A DNA stretch of 29,353 nt from VMFP01 sp964630025 (GCA_964630025.1 CAZVRG010000011.1:1-29353); one strand, 5' to 3'. Shown: positions 13,352 to 20,911, numbered from the stretch's first letter. Notes: generated by a model from the sequence alone, not told the origin. Made by a program: numbers and translations.

Positions 13352-14778
13352 TGCTTCGCTACGCGCGTACACCTATTGGAGGGCTCCCGTTGCTCGCCAT
13401 GTTTGGCGTAAGTGTGATTGCATTATTTCTTGGACTATTTTTTAGCGCGCTCTCGGGGTTGCTCTTTTCGGCAGCAGCGTGGGTTGCGCTTGCCACGTGG
13501 CGCTACCCGTGGCCTGCGTTTCTTCTCCTCATTGCGGTCGCTCCCTTCCTTCTCATTCTGAAAGCGACGGTTGTTCTTGGACCGATCACACTGCTGAAGG
13601 ACATCGTTATTCTTACGCTGTTCGTTCGCTCACTACGCGGTGATGGGGTGTTTCTTTCCGCGCCATTGCGGGTACCGATTATTGCGCTTCTTGTCTGGAA
13701 CATGATCGCTTTCCTCCGCGCCGATGCGTTTGCACTCGGTGTTCTTCGATTGCGGGATCTTCTTCTCTATGTGCTCCTGCTTCCGATTGCCGCACGGCTC
13801 GTGCAGACGCCGGAACGTCGCCGGACATTTTTTACGGTGTTCCTTGGGACCGCAGCGTTGGTTCTTGCACTTGGTGTCTTCCAATGGTTTCTGTTTCCGG
13901 ACAGCATGGTTCTTCGGTTTGACGCAGCCAGGCAGATCTGGATTCCGCGTGTTGCGAGCGTGCTCGCGCATCCCAATCATCTTGGCGGGTATCTCGTGTT
14001 TGTAGTTGCACTTGCGGCAGGGATCGCATGGACACGTGGATGTGCATGGCGGGCGCGCATCAGCGCGGGAGCCTTGATATGTGCAAGTGTTGTCGCGGCA
14101 TATTTCACCTACTCGCGCAGCGCGTGGATCGCTGTGCCGCTCGCGCTGGGAAGTACCGTCCTCATCGCCGGAGCACATCGGGCATTCCGTGCGGTAGGTG
14201 CAATAGTACTTCTGCTTCTTCTTGCAGCGGGAGTTGCATTTGCCATTCCCGCAACACGAGACTATATCCGCGCGGTCGCGAATCCGGCATATCAGAGCAA
14301 CAGAACGCGTCTGGATATTTTTGCGGGCTCGCTTTCGGAAGTGTCAAACGTGGGTGTTCTTATTGGTGAAGGACTGGGCGATACGGCGACAGTGCTTCAA
14401 CGCACAGCGGATATCTCCGTGCACGACATCGTCGCCGGTGAAGTACGCGAAGCGCAAATCGCAAAAGCACGGACGTTTGTGGACAACGGCGTCGTCAAAA
14501 CCTGGGTAGAGCAGGGAACGGTCGGTCTGGTGATCGTCGGGTGGATTGCTGTGCGTCTTCTGCATCTCGGGTTTCGGACATTTCGCGCTGGTATCGCGGA
14601 GAGCCGCGCGATCGGCATGGCGATGGGAGTGCTGGTCTGCGGTCTTTTCGCACTCTGGTTCCTTCTCGATGTCCCGGACATGTTTCCGGCAAATCTGTAC
14701 TTCTGGGTGTTTGCAGGACTTCTGACCGCAGCAGAAGTTTCAAATTCCAAATCTCAAATTCCAAACAAGCTCCAATGA
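13351..14778 (+). CDS. O-antigen ligase/polymerase-like membrane protein (Wzy_C family)
   Basis: The 475-aa protein has about 10-12 membrane helices with one large extracytoplasmic region (about residues 310-385), and TYSRSAW near residue 254, the hallmark of the O-antigen ligase (WaaL/RfaL) and Wzy superfamily. These proteins join or polymerise undecaprenyl-linked glycans outside the membrane, the step after the flippase. ATG13351 overlaps the previous TAA by one base; ATG13318 is open but would overlap the upstream gene by 34 bases. The last 13 residues (VSNSKSQIPNKLQ) are encoded by a heptad array. Confidence 0.8.
   Translation: MLRYARTPIGGLPLLAMFGVSVIALFLGLFFSALSGLLFSAAAWVALATWRYPWPAFLLLIAVAPFLLILKATVVLGPITLLKDIVILTLFVRSLRGDGVFLSAPLRVPIIALLVWNMIAFLRADAFALGVLRLRDLLLYVLLLPIAARLVQTPERRRTFFTVFLGTAALVLALGVFQWFLFPDSMVLRFDAARQIWIPRVASVLAHPNHLGGYLVFVVALAAGIAWTRGCAWRARISAGALICASVVAAYFTYSRSAWIAVPLALGSTVLIAGAHRAFRAVGAIVLLLLLAAGVAFAIPATRDYIRAVANPAYQSNRTRLDIFAGSLSEVSNVGVLIGEGLGDTATVLQRTADISVHDIVAGEVREAQIAKARTFVDNGVVKTWVEQGTVGLVIVGWIAVRLLHLGFRTFRAGIAESRAIGMAMGVLVCGLFALWFLLDVPDMFPANLYFWVFAGLLTAAEVSNSKSQIPNKLQ
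14738..14765. repeat. heptad array: TTCCAAA-type x4
   Basis: The units TTTCAAA, TTCCAAA, TCTCAAA and TTCCAAA end the ligase gene. They are complementary in pattern to the TTGGAGC-type array at 14815-14842, so a hairpin with a 49-base loop could form across the gene junction. Confidence 0.85.
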
Positions 14779-14814
14779 CAAAGTATCAATTATCGTATAT
14801 GTGTCGCATGCGTT

Positions 14815-14842
14815 TTGGAGCTTGGAATGTGGAGCTTGGAGT
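14815..14842. repeat. heptad array: TTGGAGC-type x4
   Basis: The units TTGGAGC, TTGGAAT, GTGGAGC and TTGGAGT lie directly before ATG14849. The GGAG of the last unit sits 7 bases upstream of that ATG and may serve as its SD, so the repeat could supply the ribosome binding site. Confidence 0.85.
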
Positions 14843-14848
14843 TTTTCT

Positions 14849-15748
14849 ATGACCGCTCATATCCAGATTGTCGGGCGGAACCACCGCCAATATCTGCAGG
14901 CCTGTATTGCATCGTGTTTGCAGCAGACGATTCCCGTTCCGGTGCTGTATGTCGACAACGCATCGTCGGATGATTCGGCCGCGTTCGTGGAGAGAACATT
15001 TCCTTCCGTGCAGGTGATTGAGAATCACACGAATCGCGGGTACAGCGGTGGGCATAATGATGGCATCCGCGCGTACCCGAACTCCGATATTGTCGTCGTG
15101 CTGAATCCAGATGTGGTGCTTGCACCGGATTTTGTTGAGAGAGGACTTGATGCATGTGCGTCGGAGCGCGTTGGAGCGGTTGCGCCACTCCTGTTACGGC
15201 CCGGCGGAGACACCGTTGATGCATATGGAGACAGGCAGCTGCTCACGCTTCGTCCCGTCAATCAGTACGCAGACATGCCGCTGGCACGATTTGAACATCT
15301 GCACAGAACGCAGGAGCCGTGGGGATACACCGGCGCCGCGGCATTCTTGCGCCGCCGCGCCCTTGACGATATTGCCGTCGGTGGAGAGATGTTCGACGAA
15401 GATTTTTTCGCCTATCGGGAAGATGCGGATCTTTCCTGGCGGTTGCGCAATCGCGGCTGGCATATTCATGGCGCTCCCGCAGCACGAGCGACACATGTGC
15501 GCGCCGTGCGAGCGGGTGAACCGAAGCACCCATTTATTGCGCAATTGTCCTGGCGGAATTATGCTCTGCTCCTCCTGAAAAATGCGTCTCTCGTTCTTCT
15601 CCTCACACACCTGCCGTGGGTCCTCGCCGAAAGTATTGCGCGCGGAGTGCAACTGCTCCTGTCGCCATCGTTGCGACCGGCGTTTCCGGAACTCGTACGT
15701 TTGATCCCCTCCATACGCGCAAAACGGAAATTTTCTCTTTCTACATGA
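14849..15748 (+). CDS. GT2-family glycosyltransferase
   Basis: The 299-aa GT-A protein has VLYVDNASSDDS, NRGYSGGHNDGIRAY, VVLNPDVVLAPDF, GYTGAAAFLRRRAL and DEDFFAYREDADLSWRLRNRGW, a rhamnosyltransferase-like set of motifs. A hydrophobic segment (ALLLLKNASLVLLLTHLPWVL) near residues 231-251 may be membrane-associated. ATG14849 is preferred to ATG14801, because the extra residues (SHAFWSLECGAWSF) come from the heptad array. It ends with an ATGA overlap with the next glycosyltransferase. Confidence 0.87.
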   Translation: MTAHIQIVGRNHRQYLQACIASCLQQTIPVPVLYVDNASSDDSAAFVERTFPSVQVIENHTNRGYSGGHNDGIRAYPNSDIVVVLNPDVVLAPDFVERGLDACASERVGAVAPLLLRPGGDTVDAYGDRQLLTLRPVNQYADMPLARFEHLHRTQEPWGYTGAAAFLRRRALDDIAVGGEMFDEDFFAYREDADLSWRLRNRGWHIHGAPAARATHVRAVRAGEPKHPFIAQLSWRNYALLLLKNASLVLLLTHLPWVLAESIARGVQLLLSPSLRPAFPELVRLIPSIRAKRKFSLST

Positions 15749-16563
15749 CGCAGCTTTCCATTGTTATTGTGAATTACGCATCCGGCCGTCTCGCGAAGGC
15801 GTGCGTGGAATCCATTCACCGAAGCGCGCCGCACATGTCGTATGAGGTGATTATGGTGGATAACGCCTCACCGGACGACAGCCAGGAACTGCTCGCCACC
15901 GAAGTGCCGGGCATTCGTTTCCTTCCGCAAACAGAAAATGTGGGGTTTGCGCGCGGCGTCAACATCGGCATTGCGGCGGCGCAAGGGGAATCCATTCTTA
16001 TTCTCAATCCCGACATCATTGTGCTTCAGGGCGCGATTGATCGCTTGATGGATTTTGCGCGCGCGCATCCGCGCGCCGCAATGCTTGCCGGCCAGCTTGT
16101 AAATCCAAACGGCAGCGTGCAGGATTCGTGTTCCCGCTTTTATACGCCATTGACCATTCTCGCGCGGCGGACCCCGGTGGGCATGTTGCCATTTGCGCGG
16201 CGGCATCTTCAGCGCATCCTCATGCGCGGCGAAGATCGAACGCGTGCGCGTCCCGTCGACTGGGTATTGGGCGCGTGCATGCTTGTGCCGCGCACCGCGC
16301 TCACGAAGGTGGGTGTGATGGATGAACGATTCTTCCTGTATTTCGAGGATATGGATTGGTGCCGACGGTTCTGGGAAGCGGGATACGAAGTGTGGTATGT
16401 GCCGGACGCGCGGTTTGCCCATCATCATAAGCGCGCCTCCGCGCAGGAGTCGGGACTCTCGGCACTGTTCCAGCCGATCACCCGCATTCACATCGCCTCG
16501 GGAATTAAATATTTCTGGAAGTATCGCTGGGAAGGAGTAACACCGGCGCGACGAGCGAACTAA
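15745..16563 (+). CDS. GT2-family glycosyltransferase (rhamnosyltransferase-like)
   Basis: The 272-aa enzyme has LSIVIVNYASGRLAKACV, MVDNASPDDSQ, NVGFARGVNIGIAAAQGE, LILNPDIIVL, GACMLVPRTAL and DERFFLYFEDMDWCRRFWEAGY, which form a clean WbbL-like GT-A set. It starts at ATG15745 inside the previous gene's stop overlap (ATGA) and closes the five-gene polysaccharide operon that begins at 11166. No convincing terminator follows; an inverted repeat AACGTTG/CAACGTT (16563-16608) with a short T stretch is possible but weak. Confidence 0.9.
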   Translation: MTQLSIVIVNYASGRLAKACVESIHRSAPHMSYEVIMVDNASPDDSQELLATEVPGIRFLPQTENVGFARGVNIGIAAAQGESILILNPDIIVLQGAIDRLMDFARAHPRAAMLAGQLVNPNGSVQDSCSRFYTPLTILARRTPVGMLPFARRHLQRILMRGEDRTRARPVDWVLGACMLVPRTALTKVGVMDERFFLYFEDMDWCRRFWEAGYEVWYVPDARFAHHHKRASAQESGLSALFQPITRIHIASGIKYFWKYRWEGVTPARRAN

Positions 16564-16635
16564 ACGTTGACTTTTCTCGTTCTGCGTCCCACGATGGAGC
16601 GCAACGTTCTTTTCACGAGCGCAGTGAGGGAGGCT

Positions 16636-16890
16636 ATGAACAAACGCGTGAAACGTGACGCACAGCTATTTCGTCGTTGTCTCGGAAATGCCATTCGAAG
16701 GCGGCGTCGATCTCTTGGATTGAGCCAAGTCGTATTTGCGAAGCGGTGCGGTCTTTCACAGTCCTGTATCTGCGAAATTGAGAAAGGCCACCAAAACATA
16801 ACGTGGGAAAGTTATGTGAGTATCTGTACGGTACTCGATGTCGGCCTTGCCCGACTTATCCTTGATACAGGATTTCCGAGCGTGCTCTAG
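16636..16890 (+). CDS. XRE-family helix-turn-helix regulator
   Basis: The 84-aa protein contains a complete HTH_3 domain: LGNAIRRRRRSLGLSQVVFA, then KRCGLSQSCICEIEKGHQNI, then WESYVSICTVLDVGLARLI (about 14-75). It should bind an operator as a dimer. ATG16636 has GGGAGG only 2 bases upstream, which is tight; ATG16594 (98 aa) is an alternative. A TTGACT (16567-16572) with CACGAT 17 bp downstream is a weak promoter candidate. A strong terminator at 16916-16944 closes the gene, so it is probably a separate unit from scpA. Confidence 0.8.
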   Translation: MNKRVKRDAQLFRRCLGNAIRRRRRSLGLSQVVFAKRCGLSQSCICEIEKGHQNITWESYVSICTVLDVGLARLILDTGFPSVL

Positions 16891-16915
16891 GCACACGTTT
16901 TGCAAAATCCAATTT

Positions 16916-16944
16916 CTCACCGGGGCGCTTCTCGGTGAGTTTTT
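16916..16944 (+). terminator. terminator of the XRE gene
   Basis: CTCACCG (16916-16922) pairs with CGGTGAG (16933-16939) and is followed by TTTTT (16940-16944). It separates the XRE gene from scpA and excludes scpA starts upstream of it. Confidence 0.88.
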
Positions 16945-16999
16945 CGATGTCACGCGGGTTTCTCTCGATTGCCCATGGCTTGTCGGGCAGAGATCGCGT

Positions 17000-17005
17000 T
17001 ATCCT
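17000..17005 (+). promoter_or_regulatory. -10 element of scpA (leaderless start)
   Basis: TATCCT ends 6 bases before GTG17012, so transcription should begin at or beside the start codon. No good -35 is visible at 16-18 bp. Transcription must restart here because a strong terminator lies just upstream. Confidence 0.4.
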
Positions 17006-17011
17006 GTGCGA

Positions 17012-17764
17012 GTGGAACACACAACTCCGGAAACTGCCGCGTATACCCTCCATCCCGTTTCTGTGCCGGGATTTGAAGGGCCACTCGACCTTCTCCTCAC
17101 GCTGATTGAAGAGGGGAAGCTCGATATCAGCGCCATTTCGCTTGCGACCGTCACGGAGCAATACCTGACACGTTTACGTGGCGCACGCGAACTTCCGCCG
17201 GAACATCTGGCAGAATTTCTTGTTGTCGCGGCAACGCTGCTTCTCCTGAAAAGCCGGAAGCTCTTTCCTGACCTCCGATTAAGTGAAGAAGAGGAAACAT
17301 CGATCGCTTCTCTGGAAGCGCAATTGCGCGAGTATCGGAAGTTCCGTGATGCGGCCCGGACGCTCGCGCAACAGTGGCATGCCGGTAGGACCATGCATGG
17401 TCGGGAGAGTTTTCTCGGATTTACCGCAGCCTTTTATCCTCCTCCGCAGACAGACGGCCAATGGTTCCGCTCCACGATCGAAACGGTTGTGCAGAATCTT
17501 CCCAAACTGGATGTTCTGCCACACGATGTGTTGCGCCGCGTTGTCTCCCTTGAAGAACGCATCAACGATATGCAGAGTCGGCTCATGAAAGAGGCGCGCA
17601 TGAGTTTTGAAAGCATGCATGCGTCCGCACGATCAAAGGTTGATGTCATTGTGTCTTTTCTTGCGCTTCTAGAGCTCGTGAAGCAGCGCATTGTTGCTGT
17701 TGAGCAGACAGGGGCATTCCGCGATATACTAGTCACTCGTCAGGACCAGAGTTCTGCGGTATGA
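17012..17764 (+). CDS. scpA: segregation and condensation protein A
   Basis: The 250-aa protein is the kleisin subunit of the Smc-ScpA-ScpB condensin, which organises and helps segregate the chromosome. The family signature GFEGPLDLLLTLIEEGKLDI is at residues 20-39, followed by TVTEQYL, the LAEFLVVAATLLLLKSRKLF helix, and a C-terminal winged-helix region (VIVSFLALLELVKQRIVAVEQ) that binds Smc. The length is normal. GTG17012 (or GTG17006) is chosen over starts further up because a terminator ends at 16944. There is no SD. It pairs with scpB 58 bp downstream; smc is not in the window. Confidence 0.92.
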   Translation: MEHTTPETAAYTLHPVSVPGFEGPLDLLLTLIEEGKLDISAISLATVTEQYLTRLRGARELPPEHLAEFLVVAATLLLLKSRKLFPDLRLSEEEETSIASLEAQLREYRKFRDAARTLAQQWHAGRTMHGRESFLGFTAAFYPPPQTDGQWFRSTIETVVQNLPKLDVLPHDVLRRVVSLEERINDMQSRLMKEARMSFESMHASARSKVDVIVSFLALLELVKQRIVAVEQTGAFRDILVTRQDQSSAV

Positions 17765-17775
17765 GAGTGCCGCAC

Positions 17776-17803
17776 GCTCATGACGCATAACGCATAGCGC
17801 ATC
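17776..17803. repeat. heptad array NCNCATN x4 in the scpA-scpB spacer
   Basis: The units GCTCATG, ACGCATA, ACGCATA and GCGCATC fill about half of the 58-bp spacer between scpA and scpB. There is no promoter-like sequence in it. Confidence 0.75.
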
Positions 17804-17822
17804 ACTCGTCTCACACGTATTT

Positions 17823-18422
17823 ATGGATCTTCCCGCGCAACTCGAGGCAATACTGTTTGTTTCCGGCGAACCCATTTCGGACGCAACGTTGGCACGTGCC
17901 TTGGAGGTGTCGTCAGAGAGCGTGAGCAATGCTCTTGCGACACTTGAACGTCGCTACAATGCGTCAGCCGGACTTCGCGTGCTTCGATCGCCGGAAGGTG
18001 TACAACTTGTGACTGCGCCGGAGGCGCGTGACGCGGTGGAAACATTTGTGACGCACAGCATTCGAGAGCGTCTTACTCCCGCAGCGGCAGAAACGCTGTC
18101 GATCATCGCGTATCGCGGCCCGATCAGTCGCGCCGGCATCGAAGCGATTCGCGGGGTGAACTCGTCGTTTACCCTTCGGCTCCTTGCGTTGCGCGGTCTC
18201 ATCACACGCGAAGTGCATCCACGAGATCGGCGGTCGTTTGTCTATCAGATCAGCGCAGAATTTCTGCGCCATCTTGGCATACCATCTGTCGAATCGCTTC
18301 CCGAATATGCGGCTCTCCATGCGCATCACGGTATGACGAAACTCGCTGAGGAAGCGGAGAGCACACAGGAACCAGGCAGTAGGGAACAGGGAAGAGACTC
18401 CACTGCCGCGTCCCGTACCTAA
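17823..18422 (+). CDS. scpB: segregation and condensation protein B
   Basis: The 199-aa protein is the kleisin-associated dimer subunit of condensin. It has the usual two winged-helix domains: LEAILFVSGEPISDATLARAL (about 7-27) and ETLSIIAYRGPISRAGIEAIRG (about 89-110), then SSFTLRLLALRGLITREVH. The final residues (STQEPGSREQGRDSTAASRT) are low-complexity and come from a heptad array at 18367-18394, so the functional protein probably ends near EEAE. No SD precedes ATG17823; scpB is likely transcribed with scpA. Confidence 0.93.
   Translation: MDLPAQLEAILFVSGEPISDATLARALEVSSESVSNALATLERRYNASAGLRVLRSPEGVQLVTAPEARDAVETFVTHSIRERLTPAAAETLSIIAYRGPISRAGIEAIRGVNSSFTLRLLALRGLITREVHPRDRRSFVYQISAEFLRHLGIPSVESLPEYAALHAHHGMTKLAEEAESTQEPGSREQGRDSTAASRT
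18367..18394. repeat. heptad array AGGNANN x4 at the scpB 3' end
   Basis: The units AGGAACC, AGGCAGT, AGGGAAC and AGGGAAG encode the tail of ScpB. They resemble the GGGAACA units of the 11819-11867 tract. Confidence 0.75.
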
Positions 18423-18424
18423 GG

Positions 18425-18430
18425 TATCAA
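18425..18430 (+). promoter_or_regulatory. possible -10 element of dacA
   Basis: TATCAA lies 5 bases before ATG18436, a spacing that would give a leaderless mRNA. No clear -35 is present, and AAGG 11 bases upstream could instead be a weak SD with read-through from scpB. Confidence 0.3.
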
Positions 18431-18435
18431 CATTT

Positions 18436-19380
18436 ATGCTCGTCCAACTCCTGACTGCCGCCATCGCGTTGTTTCTGAACGCGCCGCCGCCCGAAAGTCT
18501 CGACGACCCCGGACGCGTGTTAAGTGCGGTTGCTCCCGAAGGTCGCGTGCTCCTTGCAGAAGCGATTCCCGCGTCTGGTGAAGGTCCGCGTCTCGTCCAA
18601 GAGACACTTGGTCCAGCACTCCACGCCGGATCATTTCTGGTTGTGGATGTGACGACCGGACGCGTGTTGACGGCGCGGGAACCATCTGCCATTCGGCCGG
18701 TTGCCAGTCTCACAAAACTCCTCACAGCCCTCACCGTTCTCCGCAATGCGAATGTTGAGACCGAAGTAACCGCAAGTACACACGCGGTTTCTGCGGGCCG
18801 CGGGGGAGCAGACGCCAAATTGCGCGCAGGCGAGCAGTTTACGGTCAGAGATTTGCTTGCGGCACTGCTCATTACATCCGCGAATGACGCGGCGGTTGCG
18901 CTCGCAGAGCATGTGAGCGGAAACGAGGCGGCATTTGCCGAACGCATGGAGGAAACCGCTCGCGCGCTTGGTCTCACGCGAACGCGCATGGAAAACGCGA
19001 CGGGTTTTGATACCGCGAAGCATTTTTCCACTGCGTCCGATGTCGCCACGGCGCTTACCTCCGCATGGCAGGACCCCGTGCTTGGGCCATTCTTGCGCAT
19101 GGAAGAACTCACCATTACATCGCGCCGCGGAAAATCGCATCGTCTGCGCACCACGAATCGCCTCTTGGGCATACGCGCGGACATTCTCGGTGGGAAAACC
19201 GGCTTTACCGAAGCGGCGGGAGAGAATCTTGCCGTGATGGCAGAGTCTCCGGATCACCATGTCGTGGCTGCGGTGGTCTTGGGGAGCACCGACCGCTTTG
19301 CGGATATGGACAACTTGCTTAATTGGACCTTTTGGGCGTATGAATGGCCGAAGGAAACTCAAACACCGCCCAATGAATGA
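18436..19380 (+). CDS. dacA: D-alanyl-D-alanine carboxypeptidase (PBP5-like, peptidase S11)
   Basis: The 314-aa protein has all three penicillin-binding motifs: SLTK (91-94, nucleophile S91), SAN (148-150) and KTG (254-256). It removes the terminal D-Ala from peptidoglycan stem peptides in the periplasm or outer wall. The N-terminus (LVQLLTAAIALFL) is a short hydrophobic signal lacking the usual basic residues. It is short at the C-terminus and lacks the second beta domain and membrane anchor of full-length PBP5. It opens the wall-synthesis cluster and is followed by a 219-bp repeat-filled gap before mraY. Confidence 0.93.
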   Translation: MLVQLLTAAIALFLNAPPPESLDDPGRVLSAVAPEGRVLLAEAIPASGEGPRLVQETLGPALHAGSFLVVDVTTGRVLTAREPSAIRPVASLTKLLTALTVLRNANVETEVTASTHAVSAGRGGADAKLRAGEQFTVRDLLAALLITSANDAAVALAEHVSGNEAAFAERMEETARALGLTRTRMENATGFDTAKHFSTASDVATALTSAWQDPVLGPFLRMEELTITSRRGKSHRLRTTNRLLGIRADILGGKTGFTEAAGENLAVMAESPDHHVVAAVVLGSTDRFADMDNLLNWTFWAYEWPKETQTPPNE

Positions 19381-19410
19381 TTCAATCGTCATCCAGCGAG
19401 CACGTCACGG

Positions 19411-19590
19411 GTCTCGTGGGGTCGAGCAAAGCGAGACGGGCGCGAGCAAGCGAGCGCCCTGGCTCGAGCGTCAGCGAGAGCGGGCGTGCGAGCACCCCTG
19501 GCGGGAGGGGGGAGTCTCGGACCCACCCACTCGTCCCGCCTCGCGGGACTCGCGGGAACCCGGGTGGGAGGGGGAACCGAAGCGGTTCCC
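19411..19590. repeat. GC-rich multi-hairpin region between dacA and mraY
   Basis: The 219-bp gap contains several perfect stems: GTCTCG/CGAGAC (19411-19437), GGGCGC/GCGCCC (19438-19459) and GGGAACCG/CGGTTCCC with a 3-base loop (19572-19590). Repeated words of the type CGAGCAAAGCGAG and GCGAGCAAGCGAG lie between. The last stem ends 9 bases before the mraY ATG. No promoter is obvious, and some frames are open through it by chance of composition. It is related in words to 2494-2592. Confidence 0.7.
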
Positions 19591-19599
19591 ACCCGAATT

Positions 19600-20670
19600 A
19601 TGATTCGCTTTTCCGACCCCAGCGTTGTCGCCGATGCCGTGCGCGTTGTGGGGCTTGGCGCCGTCGCCTTTTGTATTGCAATGGTGTCAACCCCTCTCCT
19701 CGCGCACGTGCTCTACAAGTATCGGTTTGCGAAAAGCATTCGAACATCCGGTGTGCCCATTTTTGCCAGTCTGCACAAAAAGAAAGAAGGAACACCCACG
19801 GGTGGTGGCGTGCTTGTGTGGGCGACGACGGCGGTTCTTGCGTTCGGTCTTTTGATTGCCTCCGCGATCACCGCATCGCCGAGCGTGCAATTTCTTTCAT
19901 TTTTGTCGCGTCGCGAAACGCTGCTCCCGTTGGCCGCATTGATTATCTCCGCGGTGATTGGGCTCGTTGATGATTATTGGGATGTGCGGCGCATTTCTCC
20001 GTTTGGCGGCGGCTTACGCATGCGGCATCGTATTCTTCTGTACACGACCATTGCGTGCGTTGGCGCGTGGTGGTTTTACGTGAAACTCGGCTGGGATCAC
20101 ATCCATGTCCCCGCACTTGGTGATTTTACAATTGGCGCGTGGTACATCCCCATTTTTCTGCTTGTCGTCATATCCACCGCATTTTCCGTGAACGAAGCGG
20201 ACGGACTCGATGGCCTTGCAGGCGGGATTCTGCTGTTTTGCTTTGGCGCGTTCGGCGTTATCGCGTATGTGAAAGGACTCACCGATTTGGCGGTCTTTTG
20301 CGCGGTGATTATTGGCTCGCTTCTTGCATTTCTCTGGTTTAATGTGTTTCCCGCCCGGTTTTTCATGGGCGATACCGGCTCGATGAGTCTTGGGATAACA
20401 CTCGGCATTATTGCCATGCTGACAAATTCTGCGTTGGTCCTGCCGATTATCGCGTTTCCGCTCGTATTGGAGTCGCTCTCCGTGATTGTGCAAGTACTCT
20501 CAAAGAAGCTGCGGGGGAAGAAGCTGTTCTTAAGCACGCCCATCCATCATCATTTTGAGGCGATTGGGTGGCCAGAAACCAAAGTGACGATGCGCATGTG
20601 GATTCTTGCCGCGGTGTGTGCGTCGCTGGGGACAATCCTGGGTCTGTTGGGGGCAGGAAAACTTTCATGA
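19600..20670 (+). CDS. mraY: phospho-N-acetylmuramoyl-pentapeptide transferase
   Basis: The 356-aa integral membrane enzyme transfers phospho-MurNAc-pentapeptide from UDP to undecaprenyl phosphate, making lipid I. It shows about 10 membrane helices, the cytosolic segment KKEGTPTGGG (61-70), VDDYWDV (123-129, catalytic Asp pair), NEADGLDGLAGG (198-209), FMGDTGSM (255-262) and TPIHHHFE (313-320), all MraY hallmarks. ATG19600 was chosen over upstream starts because the extra residues would come from the hairpin region. There is no SD, and a stable hairpin ends 9 bases before the ATG. Confidence 0.96.
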   Translation: MIRFSDPSVVADAVRVVGLGAVAFCIAMVSTPLLAHVLYKYRFAKSIRTSGVPIFASLHKKKEGTPTGGGVLVWATTAVLAFGLLIASAITASPSVQFLSFLSRRETLLPLAALIISAVIGLVDDYWDVRRISPFGGGLRMRHRILLYTTIACVGAWWFYVKLGWDHIHVPALGDFTIGAWYIPIFLLVVISTAFSVNEADGLDGLAGGILLFCFGAFGVIAYVKGLTDLAVFCAVIIGSLLAFLWFNVFPARFFMGDTGSMSLGITLGIIAMLTNSALVLPIIAFPLVLESLSVIVQVLSKKLRGKKLFLSTPIHHHFEAIGWPETKVTMRMWILAAVCASLGTILGLLGAGKLS

Positions 20671-20672
20671 CG

Positions 20673-20682
20673 AAGGAGGTGA
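20673..20682 (+). promoter_or_regulatory. near-perfect Shine-Dalgarno for the Cys-rich gene
   Basis: AAGGAGGTGA matches the 3' end of 16S rRNA over about ten bases, and its core GGAGG ends 8 bases before ATG20688. It is the strongest SD in the window and fixes the start of a gene too short for routine gene calling. Confidence 0.85.
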
Positions 20683-20687
20683 TGCGC

Positions 20688-20831
20688 ATGGAACGCGGAA
20701 CGGGATGTCACTGCACGGCGGAAGGATGCGCGTGCGGGAATCACTCCGAAGCGCCGCAACCGGACGCGCGTCAGGAATCGTCGTGTCAGTGTGGCGGAGC
20801 ATGCGGCGGTCACTGCGAGTGCGGTTGTTGA
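20688..20831 (+). CDS. 47-aa Cys-rich, metallothionein-like protein
   Basis: The small protein has 10 Cys and 3 His in 47 residues. Cys fall at 7, 9, 14, 16, 33, 35, 39, 43, 45 and 47, mostly as CxC pairs: CHCTAEGCAC near the N-terminus, and CQCGGACGGHCECGC at the end. An acidic Pro/Gln linker joins the two clusters. The spacing recalls bacterial metallothioneins (SmtA/BmtA), which use CxC pairs and His to bind Zn, Cd or Cu, but it lacks their YCSEAC middle. It starts 17 bases after the mraY stop with a near-perfect SD, so it is probably co-transcribed with mraY. A metal buffer or storage role is inferred; a structural Cys-rich peptide is the alternative. Confidence 0.72.
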   Translation: MERGTGCHCTAEGCACGNHSEAPQPDARQESSCQCGGACGGHCECGC

Positions 20832-20889
20832 AAGACAAAAACCGCCGCCTCGCGTAGGGCGCCGGCAGGCACACGTCAACGCACCACGG

Positions 20890-20895
20890 TATACT
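20890..20895 (+). promoter_or_regulatory. possible -10 element of ftsW
   Basis: TATACT predicts a start near 20902, about 10 bases before ATG20912. It is part of an imperfect dyad, TACTGT-N7-TACAGT (20892-20910). No clear -35 is seen. The remainder of the 80-bp gap holds nothing I recognise. Confidence 0.4.
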
Positions 20896-20911
20896 GTGCT
20901 TCTATACAGTG

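Noticed and set aside
14738..14842. CRISPR-like array
   Set aside because: The units are 7 bp without spacers, and no cas gene is present in the window.
16563..16608. Terminator after the polysaccharide operon (AACGTTG / CAACGTT)
   Set aside because: The stem is only 7 bp with a loop over 30 bases and a short T stretch; this is too weak to call.
16838..17011. Longer scpA start at 16838
   Set aside because: This would cross a strong terminator (16916-16944) and the end of the XRE gene; the ScpA family needs only the 250 residues from GTG17012.
17964..19184. Long open frame (406 codons) on the minus strand opposite scpB and dacA
   Set aside because: It lies antisense to two genes with complete family motifs, is Arg/Ser-rich with no recognisable domain, and has no SD or promoter. 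Such shadow frames are expected at this base composition.
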